Source: Histomonas meleagridis (taxonomy: Eukaryota > Parabasalia > Tritrichomonadida > Dientamoebidae). From it: a stretch of 64,000 nt of DNA. The DNA is taken from positions 62,001 to 126,000 of the forward strand of contig WSYJ01000060.1 of NCBI GenBank assembly GCA_020186115.1. Direction: 5' to 3'. The notes under the pieces are model-generated. The model was not told the DNA's origin, made no database searches, and saw nothing but the letters and a program-made list of their open reading frames with translations. Shown in pieces: positions 40,387 through 52,178 of this stretch (positions within the stretch are counted from its first letter, which is position 1; the number at the start of each line of letters is the position of its first letter). A program made the position numbers and the translations under genes.

Positions 40387-42023
40387 TTTACGAAATTTTT
40401 TAATTTATTTTGATTATAAAATGGATCATTAACAATCAATTGAGTTTTATTTTGAGGTGTGTCAAATCTTTGTGCTGCAATTATAACAATGTTATACTGT
40501 GAATTATACTCAATTGTGAATAATTAGCATTACTTTGAATTATAATAAATCGTGAATTTAATCATTCAATATATAAAGGTTTTATGAATTTTTCATTTTA
40601 AAACATGTTAAGTGACAGTTGTTAAGCTTTTCAAGAATGGTTCCGACCAATTATTTTTACAAAATAAAACGAAGTAGAGTTAAGAATTTTACTTAACGTT
40701 CATTCTTGTCTTTTTTTTTTTTTTTTGACTCCGGAGAGCTATAAGGATAATATTTCATCAATTTATTGAGATCACCACCAAAGCTGCTGCTTAGATCTAT
40801 ATTTTTTTTATCTTCTTTCTTTGTCCAAGCACAATAATTACTTTCAGATTTATTTTATGTCTTACTCATATATGAGATTGAGAAGATGGGTTCAACGTAC
40901 AGTACTGAGTGCTGCATACAGCACCATCATTTTTATAATGTTTTTTTCCAAAAATTCCTAATTTCGTTCGTGAGAGCTTCAAAAAGTGGATCTTTCACAA
41001 CTCATCGAGTAAATAAACCTTTCAATTGAGTATAATAAATCATTTAAATTTTTCATAAAAAGTGTCATCGAGCTATATAATGTTCCCAAAATTATTTTTC
41101 CTGTGTCTGATCACTGTTTTTATGAATTCGCTTTCGAGTGACCTAACAAAGTTAACTATTTTAGTGGCATTGATAAATTTACATATAGAATCATGATTTC
41201 TTGCTTTTATTCTTAGGACACCAAAAAATGCATATTTCATTTCTAACTTAAAAAGCAATATTTAAATCAAGTATAAAAAAAAATTGACACTTTTTTTCTT
41301 CTTTATTTTCAAATATAATTATGATGATGATTTGGTCGTTATGACGTCAAAGTTTTACTGAGATTCTTTTGCTGAGTTTTGAGAAAAAGTTGTTAGAATA
41401 TGCATGTATAACATATTTTTTTCTACCGACGATTATTTTCCATCCAAAAAGTTTATAACCTCAAAATATTTGAATGGTAATCACGGTTTTTAAACCGTCG
41501 TGCGAAAAACTACTTTTTCTCGAAATTCAGCAGAAGAAATCTTTAAATATTTCAAATTAATTAAATTTAGTCTATATGAATGCTTACATAAGATTTTTAA
41601 GAGACAAAAAAGGGTGAGTTTCTAGAGTCTTGATGATCTTTAGTCATATAAATTTTCATAATAAATGTACTTTTTCTCAAAATCAGTAATATTTATTTTA
41701 GAAAAAACCTAATAGTATACTTAGCAATGTTATTGTGCATATTAATACGTATAAACAATCAAAAAATTATTTCATAATATTTTGATCAAATTTCGAAATA
41801 TTCAATTAATATAAATAATAGTCATATACTCATATAACACGAATCTAGCCAAATAATTTTTACTATAAAATTTTAGATATATTTTGAGTGTATATGCTCG
41901 AAAAAGAATTTACACATTTTCTGAAAGAAAATCTCAATAAGTCGAAACAATTCTGCTATACATATTTATCGAAAAAAATCTAATGATTATTTATAATCAA
42001 AATAAATTAAAAAATTTCGTAAA
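40387..42023. other. 1.6-kb spacer between divergent tRNA-Cys genes
   Basis: AT-rich with long T-runs and no supported gene. The 34 bp next to each tRNA are identical as inverted copies (40387-40420 and 41990-42023). AAAAAGTGTCA at 41057-41067 and its reverse complement at 41285-41295 bound a 239-bp segment with no other element-like feature. Confidence 0.5.
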
Positions 42024-42095
42024 GGGGCAATAGCTCACCGGTAGAGCATAGGATTGCAGATCCTCTGGTAGTCGGTTCGATTCCGGCTTGCCCCT
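42024..42095 (+). tRNA. tRNA-Cys (anticodon GCA)
   Basis: Identical in sequence to the minus-strand copy at 40315-40386, with all stems and both internal promoter boxes intact. A retrotransposon begins directly at its 3' T-run, so the insertion leaves the tRNA gene whole. Confidence 0.95.
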
Positions 42096-42103
42096 TTTTT
42101 TTT
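42095..42103 (+). terminator. T-run after tRNA-Cys
   Basis: Nine consecutive T beginning at the discriminator position, a pol III terminator. It also marks the 5' boundary of the adjacent retrotransposon. Confidence 0.75.
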
Positions 42104-42111
42104 CGATTTTT

Positions 42112-44999
42112 ATGAACATGCAAAATCAAGAAGAATTAACTATACGGCAAGCATCAGCACACTATAACGAGTCCAATGGTATGCTTTTTGACGATTTTCA
42201 AAAAAACAAATTTCCAATATCTCGAAATTCAACATGTAAAAATCTGGGTTTAACACCGAAACAACCACCTACTCAGGACACATATCAAACCCACATTGCC
42301 CAATTTCATCCAAATTCAACAAATTTAACAATAGATTCAAAGATCGTACATAGACCAGTTGACGATCTTCTTTCACTTATGTTGCCACATTTCCCCATTA
42401 AAAAAGACAATTTCCCCTGTCCATTATACCCATTATGCAATTTTTCAACAAATCAAATTTCGAATCTCAATCAACATATACACATTTTTCATAACAATAA
42501 TCTACCATTCAAAGAGCCATTTAATGGCCACATTGGTTTATATTTTCCATTTTTAAATATTACTCCAAAAAACACAAGCCAACAACCACCTATCGTTACA
42601 TTCCCTCAACCGTTAGTTTGTCCTTTTTGCAAGGCTTATACAAAACTGACTTCAAATATAGATCTTTTTCTTCATTTATATTCTCATTTTAATCCAGAGA
42701 ATTCAGATCCACATGTGGCTTCTCTTCTTTCTTCTGGTTGCTTCTTTGAAAGCTTTTTAAATTTTGTTAAATATAAGAATTCTCCTCCTAGACTTTTTGA
42801 AATTGAAGAAATCCCTATTACAGATAATACGATTATTCTTAAAATGATGATAAATTCCCTAATAACCCTCCTTGGATAGTTGTTACAGCAGATCATCAAA
42901 TTGATGACCGATAACCGATTCTTATGAGCGATGGCGGAATCATATTTTCGCCTGGACAAATTATGATTAACAATGGTATAATTCAAAATGAGACTGAAGA
43001 ATATAAAATCGTACCTTCTTCGCTAAATGATATTTTCCCTAGAATCAATGGAGAGACACCAAATCAATTACCTTTTATCCTTTCTCAACTAAATAAGTAT
43101 CCACCTCAACTCCATTTCTTGTTGATGATATTCAAAATTTTACATTTATTAAATATTAATATTAATATCCCTATAAAACTTCCAATTCCCAGAATCATTG
43201 AAGTGGAGTATGATATAGAAATTCCCAAAATCATTCCACAATTTACTGACTACTCATTAGAGATTCCAGTTTTAAATCCAATCCAAAATCGACTTGATTG
43301 GATGCTCCCTACTCTTAATCCAATTCCTCGTAATCTCGACTGGGAGGTACCTGTAATTAATCCTGTTGGCAAGAACTTTGATATGGTTTTACCAATCATC
43401 AACACTTCATTCAATGAAGTTGATGTGGATATCACAATCCCGAATGTTAAAACAAATGTATGCGAAGTAATGAACAATATCGCAAATGTTTCAACCAACA
43501 TCCAAGAAGTGGAAGCGAACATTACAATTCCTAATGTCAAGACTAATATTCAAGAAGTAGTATTTGAAATACTCGTTCCAAAATATGTTCCTAAGGAAAT
43601 TTTGATTCCGATCGATAATCAAGGAACAAATAAGGAACCAGAAAACAGTGAACAAACGAAAAGGAACATTACAGTAAATGACATAATACAATCAAACAAT
43701 GGTAGAAAATACCCGGATTCTATTCTTATAAATAGTGAAGACGATGATGACCCCGATCCATCAAACCCACAAGAAGACATTGAAGAGGATTCTGATTCTG
43801 ATCCACGACCAGAACATTTACTTCATGACCTTCAAAATGTCAAAAACTTTGATGATCTGGGATCGGTATATTACAAATGGGAAGATCTTCTGGTAAATCC
43901 ACTAATTTGGGGAGTTAATATAAATCCAATAGATAATCCGATCATGTGTACTGTCATGCTCACTGGCATCTGGCCTGGATTGGGTATTTTTATATGCCCT
44001 GAATGCATGAATTTCTCTGCGAATTGTTTTACAAAATTACGAAATCACATGATAACCACTCATGGGATATTACTTAAAGGAAATATTCTCCACGCATTAA
44101 TAGGGAAAATCGCTAATGAACTTCCCTATTGGATAATTCAACGTGAAGATACAATCACTAAATCAGCATCCTATAATATATATAATTGCCCTGAACCTGA
44201 ATGTGAGTTCTTTACAACTACAAAAGAAAATCTCCATTTTCATATAGATAAACATAAAGAACTTAAAAATAGAATAAAGAATTTAGGAATGTTCTGGGGT
44301 ACAATAGTACATTGGGCAGCGCATAATAAACTTGTAAAACCATCTGATATAATGAAGAAACTTAAAGGTCATGCATGCCCCGAATGCAAAGATTTCTTAT
44401 CTGGGGCACTATTCGGATTTTCTCATCATATAGTTCAACACGAAAATTACAGAAAAGAAGGAATCAAAAGACCATGTGCAATTAAAGCGAAATTAACTCC
44501 AATGCTCATAAACGAAGATGACGAAGAAAATTATGAGTTAATTTCAGAGTTATTGCATCCTTCGAATAATAATTCTGATGTTCCTAAAGATGATGAGAAA
44601 ATTGTCGAAATCTCAGAAAATAATTATGAATCGACTCATACTACCAGTGAAAATGAAGATAATTTAATTATTAATGATGAAATCTCTGATAATGCATATA
44701 GGACCCAAATATCAGATAATGTTGATAAAGATGAACTTGCTAACAAAGCTATAAAATGGCTAAGGAAATGTGAGCAAGAAGACGAAAATATAATTTCATT
44801 CCCACGTTTAACTGAGAAATTAAGGAAAATTATTTATAAGCCAATCAAAAATTTATTCGAGGATAAGATTAATAAATTATTGGATAAATTCATTCTCGAA
44901 CCAATTGATGAAAGGGATTGGATTATCAATCAAGGCATCTTGTCAAAAATTAATTTATTAATCAGAAGAACAATTCGTTTCTTTAAAAATCCCATATAA
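42112..44999 (+). pseudogene. Retrotransposon ORF A, C2H2 zinc-finger protein, frameshifted
   Basis: The first frame starts at ATG 42112 (MNMQNQEELTIRQ; the open frame begins earlier at a TTG inside the tRNA) and runs to 42879. It has two C2H2-like fingers, one starting CPLYPLCNFSTNQISNLNQH and one starting CPFCKAYTKLTSNIDLFLH. A frameshift near 42860 and a TAA near 42913 separate it from the second frame (42924-44999). That frame contains imperfect repeats with alternating LNPI/NLDW/VINP motifs (about 43260-43400), duplicated ITIPNVKTN (about 43430 and 43520), an acidic stretch, and three more fingers beginning CPECMNFSANCFTKLRNH, CPEPECEFFTTTKENLHFH and CPECKDFLSGALFGFSHH. The tail is basic. 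Such fingers in R2-like elements bind the target DNA or the element RNA. In the ancestor this was probably one ORF. Confidence 0.75.
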
Positions 45000-45003
45000 T
45001 TAT

Positions 45004-47832
45004 ATGAAACAGAATGTCAAAAGAAATAGAAATGAAGAATATAATCGGTCAAAATTAGCGGCTCAGAGAATCCTTAAACTTAGTGATCTTATTGATTTAT
45101 TAATAAATTACTCTGAAGCTTTTGATAAAGAATCAACTCCAAAACTTAGAAATAAGATAGCTGATTTAGAAAAAATTATTCTTAATGTTATAAAATAAGT
45201 GGATTACGGAATTTCACATTTTTTGTTTAATGGTAAATCATTAGAAAGAATTAGAATATTTATACCTGATACTGTTGAACAAAGAAATAAGAAACTAGGA
45301 TGGCTTAGAGGTAGAATTATTAAAGAAGAAAAAGTATTTGAAGATACTAGATGTAAAAGACATACAGAATTAATTCGTAAATTCTATAAGAAAGATGCAA
45401 GAAGATGTACACAATGGTTCATCAATGATAATATTACTCCTGAATGTGAAATTGATGTAGATAAATTTAAAGATTATTTCTCTGAAGAATGGAAAGAAAA
45501 TAGTAATTATCAAGAGGACAATATTATCCTTAACCTAAATAAAGTTCTTCATGCAGAAGAAAATGAATTATTTAAAAACATGCTTTTCGATGAAGACCAA
45601 ATATTAAAAATTATTCACTTTAAATCAAATATGTCTGCAACAGGCATCGATGGGATTTCAAATGCTATTTGGAAGATGAATCCAAAAATAACAATGAGAT
45701 TAATTAAAGCTCTATTAAACTCCATGTTACATTATGGGAAAATCCCAGACTCTTGGAGAAAATCCAGAACCATAATGTTATACAAAAAAGGAGATGTCAG
45801 TCAAGTTAAATCATGGAGACCCATTTCATTAACCCCTACTTTATATAGAATTACAATGGGTCATATTGCAAACTCCATGCTCACACTAAATATGAATTCT
45901 CCTTATATTAATTCAAATCAATAAGGGTTTAAAAAATCAATCAATGGAGCTTCAGAACATATCGCAATAATTAATGAATTGATTACTGATGCAAATAGAA
46001 ATAACAAAAATATTAATATTTTAGCTTTAAACTTCGCAAATGCATTTGGAACTGTATCTCATAAACAAATAATTAACTCTATGAAACAAATTGGTTTTCA
46101 ACAAGACTTTTGCAATCTAATGAAATATATATATAAAGATTCGACTACATTCATTAATATCTCTAATCATAAAAGTCAAGATATTAGAATCGAAAGAGGT
46201 GTTAAACAAGGTTGTCCTCTGTCTCCAATACTCTTTAATTTATGCAATGATCCTCTGATAAATTTAATATCACAAAAACATAAAAATGATGGTTATATAT
46301 TTAATGATGAATCATTCTGTATACAAGCTTTTGCTGATGATATAATTTTAATATCTTCTTCTGTTGACTCATTAAAGAACATGATTGATTCTGTAAATGA
46401 ATTCTGTAGTTGTACTGGAATGAAATTAACTCCATCTAAATGTCAATGGTTAAGTTATTGTTTAAGAAATAAGCACAGAGTTTCATCATCAGATACTTTA
46501 ATTATAAATAATTCTGAAATTAAACCAATTGAAATTAATTCTACTATTAATTATCATGGAGCACCAATTGCTATCAACAAAAAAGCTAAACATTTATATA
46601 CTAAAGAAAAATTAATAAAAGTTATTAGAGAAATCGATCAAATATTAGTTTCACCACTTACATTATCACAATCATTAGATGCTATTCGAAGACTAATAAT
46701 TCCTAAATTAGACTATATATTCTTAAATGGCGTTACACCTATTAAAGATGTTCAACAAATCGATCAAAATATTCGTGGATTAATTTCAAAGAAATTAAAT
46801 GCTTCTGGCATTCCAACTGACTTATATTACACTCATTGGAAAGATGGAGGACTTAGTTTGCCTCTTCTTGAAGAAAGATTTGAGGCTTTGCAAATAAGAA
46901 CTTTCTTAGGTTTAATTAATTCTAAAGATAAAGGAATTTCCAAATTAGTTCTTAGAAATATGAAAAACGAAGCTAAAGATAGAGGAATTAGAAAAGAAAA
47001 AGAATTTTCTCTTCTTGGATATTAGTATGATTTTAATTTTGAAGATATTCAGAAAGCTAAGAAAAGAAATAATATCTTTATTAGGGCACTCATTGCTTCA
47101 AAACGTTTAAAAATCTCGTTAAATTATGATGAAGAAGGAAACATAATATTGAAAGATTGTTTCGATGATAATAATGTTAATAACACAATTGAAATTGTTA
47201 ATCTAGCGCTAGATTTAGTATTAATGCAAGAATTAATGTATTACCTACAAAAGAATTAATCCACAAGAAAAACAGTGAAGTGTCAGATAAGTGTGCAATA
47301 TGTGAAAATAGTTAGAGACTGTATTAAAGAGAAATATGAAATAGCATCACCTCCAATTATAGAAAATAGTCGAGTCTTTATTGATGGTCTTCCTGACCTG
47401 CCAGATAATGTAAGGAACCTAAAACCGGATATTTGGTTCGCACGTGAAGAAGATGATCAACTGAAGATCGAGATTATAGAGATAACATCTCCCTACGGAA
47501 TGTTTACCGACAACGATAGGGAAAGAGTGTCAACTCTAGAACTCGCTCGTAAGAAGAAAATTGAGAAGTACAGTAAATTGGTTGAAGAAATTCGAACCAA
47601 TTGGAAAGCTAAAGTGTCACTTTTTGTGATCGTTGTATCGTCACTTGGAGCTGTACCCAACGAAACACTAAAAGACCTTGTTTCTCTTACTGGCGATAAA
47701 AAGAAAGCAATTATTGCTGCAATGAAATGTTGTCTAGAAGCATTAAGACACTCGTGGTCCATTTTCACTGGTAGAAATATTCAATATATTGAACAATCTA
47801 CTACCAATTTCCCTTATAATAGGGAGGACTGA
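45004..47832 (+). pseudogene. Retrotransposon ORF B, reverse transcriptase plus restriction-like endonuclease, inactivated
   Basis: One frame from ATG 45004 with in-frame stops at 45196, 45922, 47023 and 47257. RT motifs are GIDGISNAIWKM, PDSWRKSRTIMLYKKGD then WRPISLTPTLYRI, the QYGF-type site destroyed by the stop at 45922, LNFANAFGTVSH (motif A, catalytic Asp replaced by Asn), RGVKQGCPLSPILFN, and FADDIILIS with both Asp intact. The thumb includes YTHWKDGGLSLPLLEERF. Near 47290 a second frame reads SDKCAICEN, the start of a C-C-H-C knuckle whose rest is lost, so a small deletion or shift lies here. The end carries KPDIWFA, IEIIEITSPYG and ARKKKIEKYSKL, the PD-(D/E)XK and downstream Lys pattern of R2-type endonucleases. 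These nick the target to prime reverse transcription. Confidence 0.8.
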
Positions 47833-47881
47833 GAAGCCCTTAACTCACTACACTCTCATACGTAATTATCTCTAAGTAAAC

Positions 47882-47896
47882 ATTCCGGCTTGCCCC
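47882..47896 (+). repeat. Target site duplication: 3' end of tRNA-Cys
   Basis: ATTCCGGCTTGCCCC repeats exactly the last 15 bases of the tRNA at 42080-42094. It lies between the 3' end of the nearly complete element and a T-rich stretch leading to another element 5' end. It shows where the target DNA was duplicated on insertion. Confidence 0.85.
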
Positions 47897-48037
47897 TCTT
47901 TTTTTAATTTTTTTCGATCACGCAAAATCAAGAAGAATTAACTATATGACAAGCATCAGCACACACTGACGAGTCCAATGGTGTGCTTTTTGATGGTTTT
48001 CAAAAAAAATAATTTTACAATATCTCGAAATTCAACA
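47897..48037 (+). mobile_element. 5' fragment of an older retrotransposon copy
   Basis: After TCTTTTTTT the 5' end of the same family appears (CGCAAAATCAAGAAGAATTA), with the ORF A start codon mutated. It matches the family to about AATATCTCGAAATTCAACA (48037) and is then cut off by unrelated DNA. It shares GATGGTTTTCAAAAAAA with the left copy, against GACGATTTTC in the nearly complete copy, so it belongs to the other subgroup. Confidence 0.8.
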
Positions 48038-48174
48038 AAATATATTTTAGACAAGAAAAGTGACAATAGAACAGAGAGAAAACTATGTTAAAGCGTTTAG
48101 TTGTTTTAAATATCAACAAACTAATATATAACTCACACATATCAAAATTAAATAAAAAATTTGTTTATGGTCTT

Positions 48175-51100
48175 TTATTCAAACTCATTTTCGGCCTGTT
48201 CATTTTGTTTTGTTTGAATATAAAGATTTATATGAAATGTAGGTCCACCATCTGGCCATTTATCCAAACCAAATAGCATTACATTATTTAAAAACTTCAC
48301 TCTAGATAAAGCTACATAAAGTGATCCATGGGCGAAAGCCTTTTCACCGATATCGATTGCACATTTATTCTAGTGTTTGACCTTGGCTTTTATGCGCAGT
48401 AACTGTCCATGATAACTTTACAAAAAATTAAGACATAAGATTATTTTTCCATTATTAATCTGATACTCAGTTGATTTTGTTCTTGTTACCATTACTGGAT
48501 TTTCACTGCTATCCTGAGTATCAAAACGAATGAATAGAACATCCAGTTGTTCATCATATCTATAGACATAACCTCTCGAACCATTTATTAAATGAGGTTC
48601 AACATTAAGATTTCGAGATAGCATGACTCTTGCACCATTAGAAATTATTAATTGAAATGGTATGATTGCGATTACAAATTATATTTTCTTTTTTTCATTG
48701 CTCCACATAGAATCCCAATTTCAGATTTAGTGACAGCACGTATATCTGAAATTGATGATTGTCTTTTTATAGCACCTTCTATTCCATCATTTAAATCACC
48801 AACATAAGAGTTTTGTTGACGAACGAAAAATTGTGCATCAATCTTTATTTTTTTTGCAATTAAAGATTTCGGTACTTTTTTCATAATTTTAACATGTTAT
48901 TCATTCGTGCATTTCGATTATCACCACCAACGAAGAAATCTATTGCTTCGAGTAAATCATCGACTTTTCCGAGACAGAATCTCTTTTTAAGTTCTTTTTC
49001 TACTTCAGGATCTAGAGGTTCACCATCTTTATGCTGTCGAATATTCTTTAAAAGTTTTATAAACATTATCTCATCCTCTGATTGCCGCATTAGTGTTTTC
49101 AATTTACATTAAATAAACACAGTAAATGTATCACTTTCATGAAATTGCTGAAGTGACTCTAGGAAATCGTCGAGTGCTCTTGTTACTGCAGGTACTTGTG
49201 CTAAATCTCCAAATAATAGAATACTTTCGCCCTCAAAATAAGAAAATCCAAATGGACTTTTTACCTGTGCCACAATTTTTCTCAGACCATTTTCAAGCGC
49301 AGAATAACTTTAGTCGACATCATTGTTACTTTGTCAATTATAATCACTTTAGCATAAGTCATAGCTGATTCATTTGGCTTTGACACATCCAATGAACAGA
49401 TAATTTCTTCAATATTATTTATTTTATAAAATAATCCAAATGTTTCTGAATGAACTGTTTTACCATCTATTATACTAGCTGCAATACCTGTAGAAGCACA
49501 TACAACATACGGAATTTCATTACTTTCAACAAATTTATTATGGAATTGATAGAAAAACTTTTTCCTGTCCCTGCCTTTCCTTTTATGAATGCAGTTAATT
49601 GTGGTCCGGCTAATAATCTATTCTTAACTTGATTGAATATATAACGCTGTCCGTCGTTATATTATCTCGCGAAATTTGCTAAATTAATGTTTGATTTATT
49701 GATTTCATGATTTTCAAATGAATAACATATATATTTATTTATCTGAAAATCTGAGGGACGATCCAATATATCAGGTATTACATATGTATTTATAATATTT
49801 ATTGATCCAATATAATTAAATACTTGATCAATTTTGATTTGAATTTCATTATTTTTATATTTTTTCAAAGCATTGAGAGAAGGAAAAATATCATAATTCA
49901 TTGAAAATATATTTGTTATGAAATCTTGAGTATTATATCTTAAAGAATTTAGCATATAAATAATCAAATTTTAATAATATTGAAATATATGATTTTCTTC
50001 TGGAATTGAAACACCATGATATTCCATTGATTGTTGCCAACTTCCTTGATGTGATTTAATTTCTTCGTCTAATCTCCAGCAACCTGCATTGACAGTTATA
50101 AAATAGCAGAAATCATTAATATTTGATGTAACTGTGAAACGTTCAGTTAATATTATATGGGGCTCGCCCTTTTCATAATTTTAAGAGCTTTAGCATTTTC
50201 TAAATTTTCAGCAGGATATGAAAAATCTGAATCAATTAAAACCAATAAATTTAAATAATAATCTTCCCATTTTGATCCGACAGCAAAAGTATTACTTGGT
50301 CGTTCTGTTCGATTTGACTTATTTAAAATAATTGCTGCTTGTTCAAAACTATTTTCTCTATTAATTTTATCAATATATTGTTTGTTTGAATAATTAGATA
50401 GAACAATATCATAAAATATAAAAAAATCAAGAATACCGATACGTTCTAAACATCTTTGCATTTGAACACCATTTATATATAAAATCTTCCTGCTTTCTGG
50501 AGGTTTTAATGTTAAATATGTGGGAGACATGCTCGATCCGAAATATTCATAAGAAACAATTTTAGTAACAGCTCCTTCAACAGATACTATTCTAGCATGA
50601 AAAGAAGTTTGATAAAAATTTTCATTCGTATCATTTTGACGTTCCACTTAAACTTTAAGATTCGGTTCAGCTTTGAAATTATAATTAACGATATAATGTA
50701 TATCATTTGCTGAACATTTTGTATGAACTGAATCTCTTAAAATATGTGTGTGACCACCCCAAGTTAATAAAAAATAAGGTGAGTATTTCACAATTTTTTC
50801 TATTGTCATTTCTAGGTGAAACTAAATCACCATTTTCGTCAATATGTATACTATTGCGAAATTGTTTGGGATAGCCATATTTGCATGCGGCGGTTTCATC
50901 ACCTTTTCTGCACCTAATTAATTTACACTCATAAATCATGTTTGTCCTCACTAATTCATGAAATTTGGTGTAATAGAAAAAGGTAAAGATGCAAAAAAAT
51001 TCTCAAAAATGTTTTCTAATGTTAATTTGTCTTTGAGCCATTGAAATTCTTAACGCCAGCAATAATTAGTAACTTCACCATAGTGTATATTTTTAATTAA

Positions 51101-52178
51101 ATGATTAAATCCATTTTTTTTTAATTTTTGTAAATCTTTTTTTCCAAATTAACATTTCTTCAAACTTACAAAATCTAAAATCTAATTTATCATATCCAAT
51201 ACCATTAATAATTCTTTCTGTCTTTCTTACTTCAGGCCACTAATTGACAAAAGTATAAATTATCATGAGATCAGGATCACCTAAATATGAACACATCCCT
51301 CTGACATGTGATTTCATTGTTATTTTGATTTTCGCTAATGGGTATCTCAGCAATACCAATAACATCATTGTTTGGTGCAAAAGCTGGAGCAATTTTTGTT
51401 CTGTAGAAATTAACATCCAGTGGAGCAATTTCTGACCATAACGGGTTATTATTTTTCAACCAATTTAAAATGAAATTCAGTTTCTCCATGTCGAGCTTTT
51501 TATGGCTGTTTAATAGAAAATCTAAATTCAAATACCCTGTACCACTTTTTCTTGAACTCAAAAAAAATGTTTCATGAAAATGAGGTGAACCAATACCACC
51601 ATTATCAATTTGAACATTACCATATAAAAAAGCGATTGATAAATTGCTATTAATAAGTTATCGTTGATCGCCATCAAGTAATTTGGATATTTCCGGAATA
51701 TTATCATACATTTCTTCCATTTTACGATTGAATATTTCAATATCTTGCATAATATGAATAGAACTATTTCACTTAAAATAATTTTTATAATATAATTGAT
51801 AATTTTTGTCATCATCTAATATTGGTGGTGAAGAATAACTTGAATATTTTTTTAGTATATTTGAAAAGTCGAAATGAATAGGTTTTAACGGTTTAAAGTG
51901 TTCAATGTATAAAGAATTCAAACGTTTATCATTTTAATACAATCTTTTAGTAAAACGTAAATTCGAGGGGGGTCTGAATTAACGGTGGCAGATTTTGCTA
52001 ATAAAATAAGTCTATTAATTTTTGTTGGAAGATTAAACTTTAAAAGCTGAGTACGGAATGAAGAAACAGAATAACACAAAGAAAAAGAAAGAGAAGAAAG
52101 TTTAGGCTTTATTGCTTTGTTGGTTAAATGATCGAAAATGAATCTGTTTATGGCGAAGAATTCATTGTAGAATTCCAT
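48175..52178 (-). pseudogene. Helitron-like Rep/Pif1-type helicase, heavily degraded
   Basis: About 4 kb of minus-strand coding remnants in changing frames. Order on the minus strand: an N-terminal piece (52178 down) with SLSFSLCYSVSSFRTQLL; PHFHETFFLSSRKSGTGYLN near 51560; CSYLGDPDLMIIYTFVN near 51280; CKYGYPKQFRNSIHIDENGD near 50880, with an adjacent frame resembling the NPYSPYLL-type Helitron block; a central region at 50150-50650; the Walker A KGKAGTGKS at 49557-49583, with CASTGIAASIIDGKTVHS in the next frame; NLNVEPHLINGSRGYVYRYD near 48600; and the C-terminal HGSLYVALSRVKFLNN near 48300, ending at a stop at 48175. GDPDL, CKYGYP and the final ALSRV block are typical of Helitron/Pif1 helicases. 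Internal stops and frameshifts are many. A cellular Pif1 origin is less likely because of the Helitron-type N-terminal half. Confidence 0.65.

Larger units (their letters stand above)
40315..42095. repeat. Inverted duplication: two 106-bp arms each holding a tRNA-Cys gene
   Basis: The left arm 40315-40420 and the right arm 41990-42095 are identical in opposite orientation. Each has a whole tRNA gene plus 34 bp of its 5' flank. Similarity continues outward because the same retrotransposon family lies beyond both tRNA 3' ends. The spacer between them is not palindromic. Confidence 0.9.
42096..47881 (+). mobile_element. Nearly full-length tRNA-Cys-targeted non-LTR retrotransposon (R2/NeSL-like, restriction-type endonuclease)
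   Basis: About 5.8 kb, starting right after tRNA-Cys and ending before a 15-bp copy of the tRNA 3' end (47882-47896). It has a short 5' leader, a zinc-finger ORF (42112-44999, frameshifted), then a reverse transcriptase/endonuclease ORF (45004-47832, several stops), and a 49-bp 3' tail without poly(A). There are no long terminal repeats. The domain order (several C2H2 fingers, RT, CAIC knuckle remnant, PD-(D/E)XK-type nuclease) is that of site-specific non-LTR elements of the R2/NeSL/R4 kind. The copy cannot be autonomous now because of stops and frameshifts. It was inserted between a tRNA-Cys gene and an older copy of the same family. Confidence 0.85.

Noticed and set aside
41073-41258. 61-residue minus-strand frame between the tRNA genes
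   Set aside because: It looks somewhat protein-like but is isolated, with no start context and no known motif.
42095-47881. LTR retrotransposon, Maverick/Polinton or group II intron
   Set aside because: No long terminal repeats, integrase, DNA polymerase B or intron RNA domain. The RT plus PD-(D/E)XK order fits a non-LTR element.
48085-48276. 63-residue plus-strand frame
   Set aside because: It overlaps the minus-strand Helitron-like C-terminal coding, which has the ALSRV motif.
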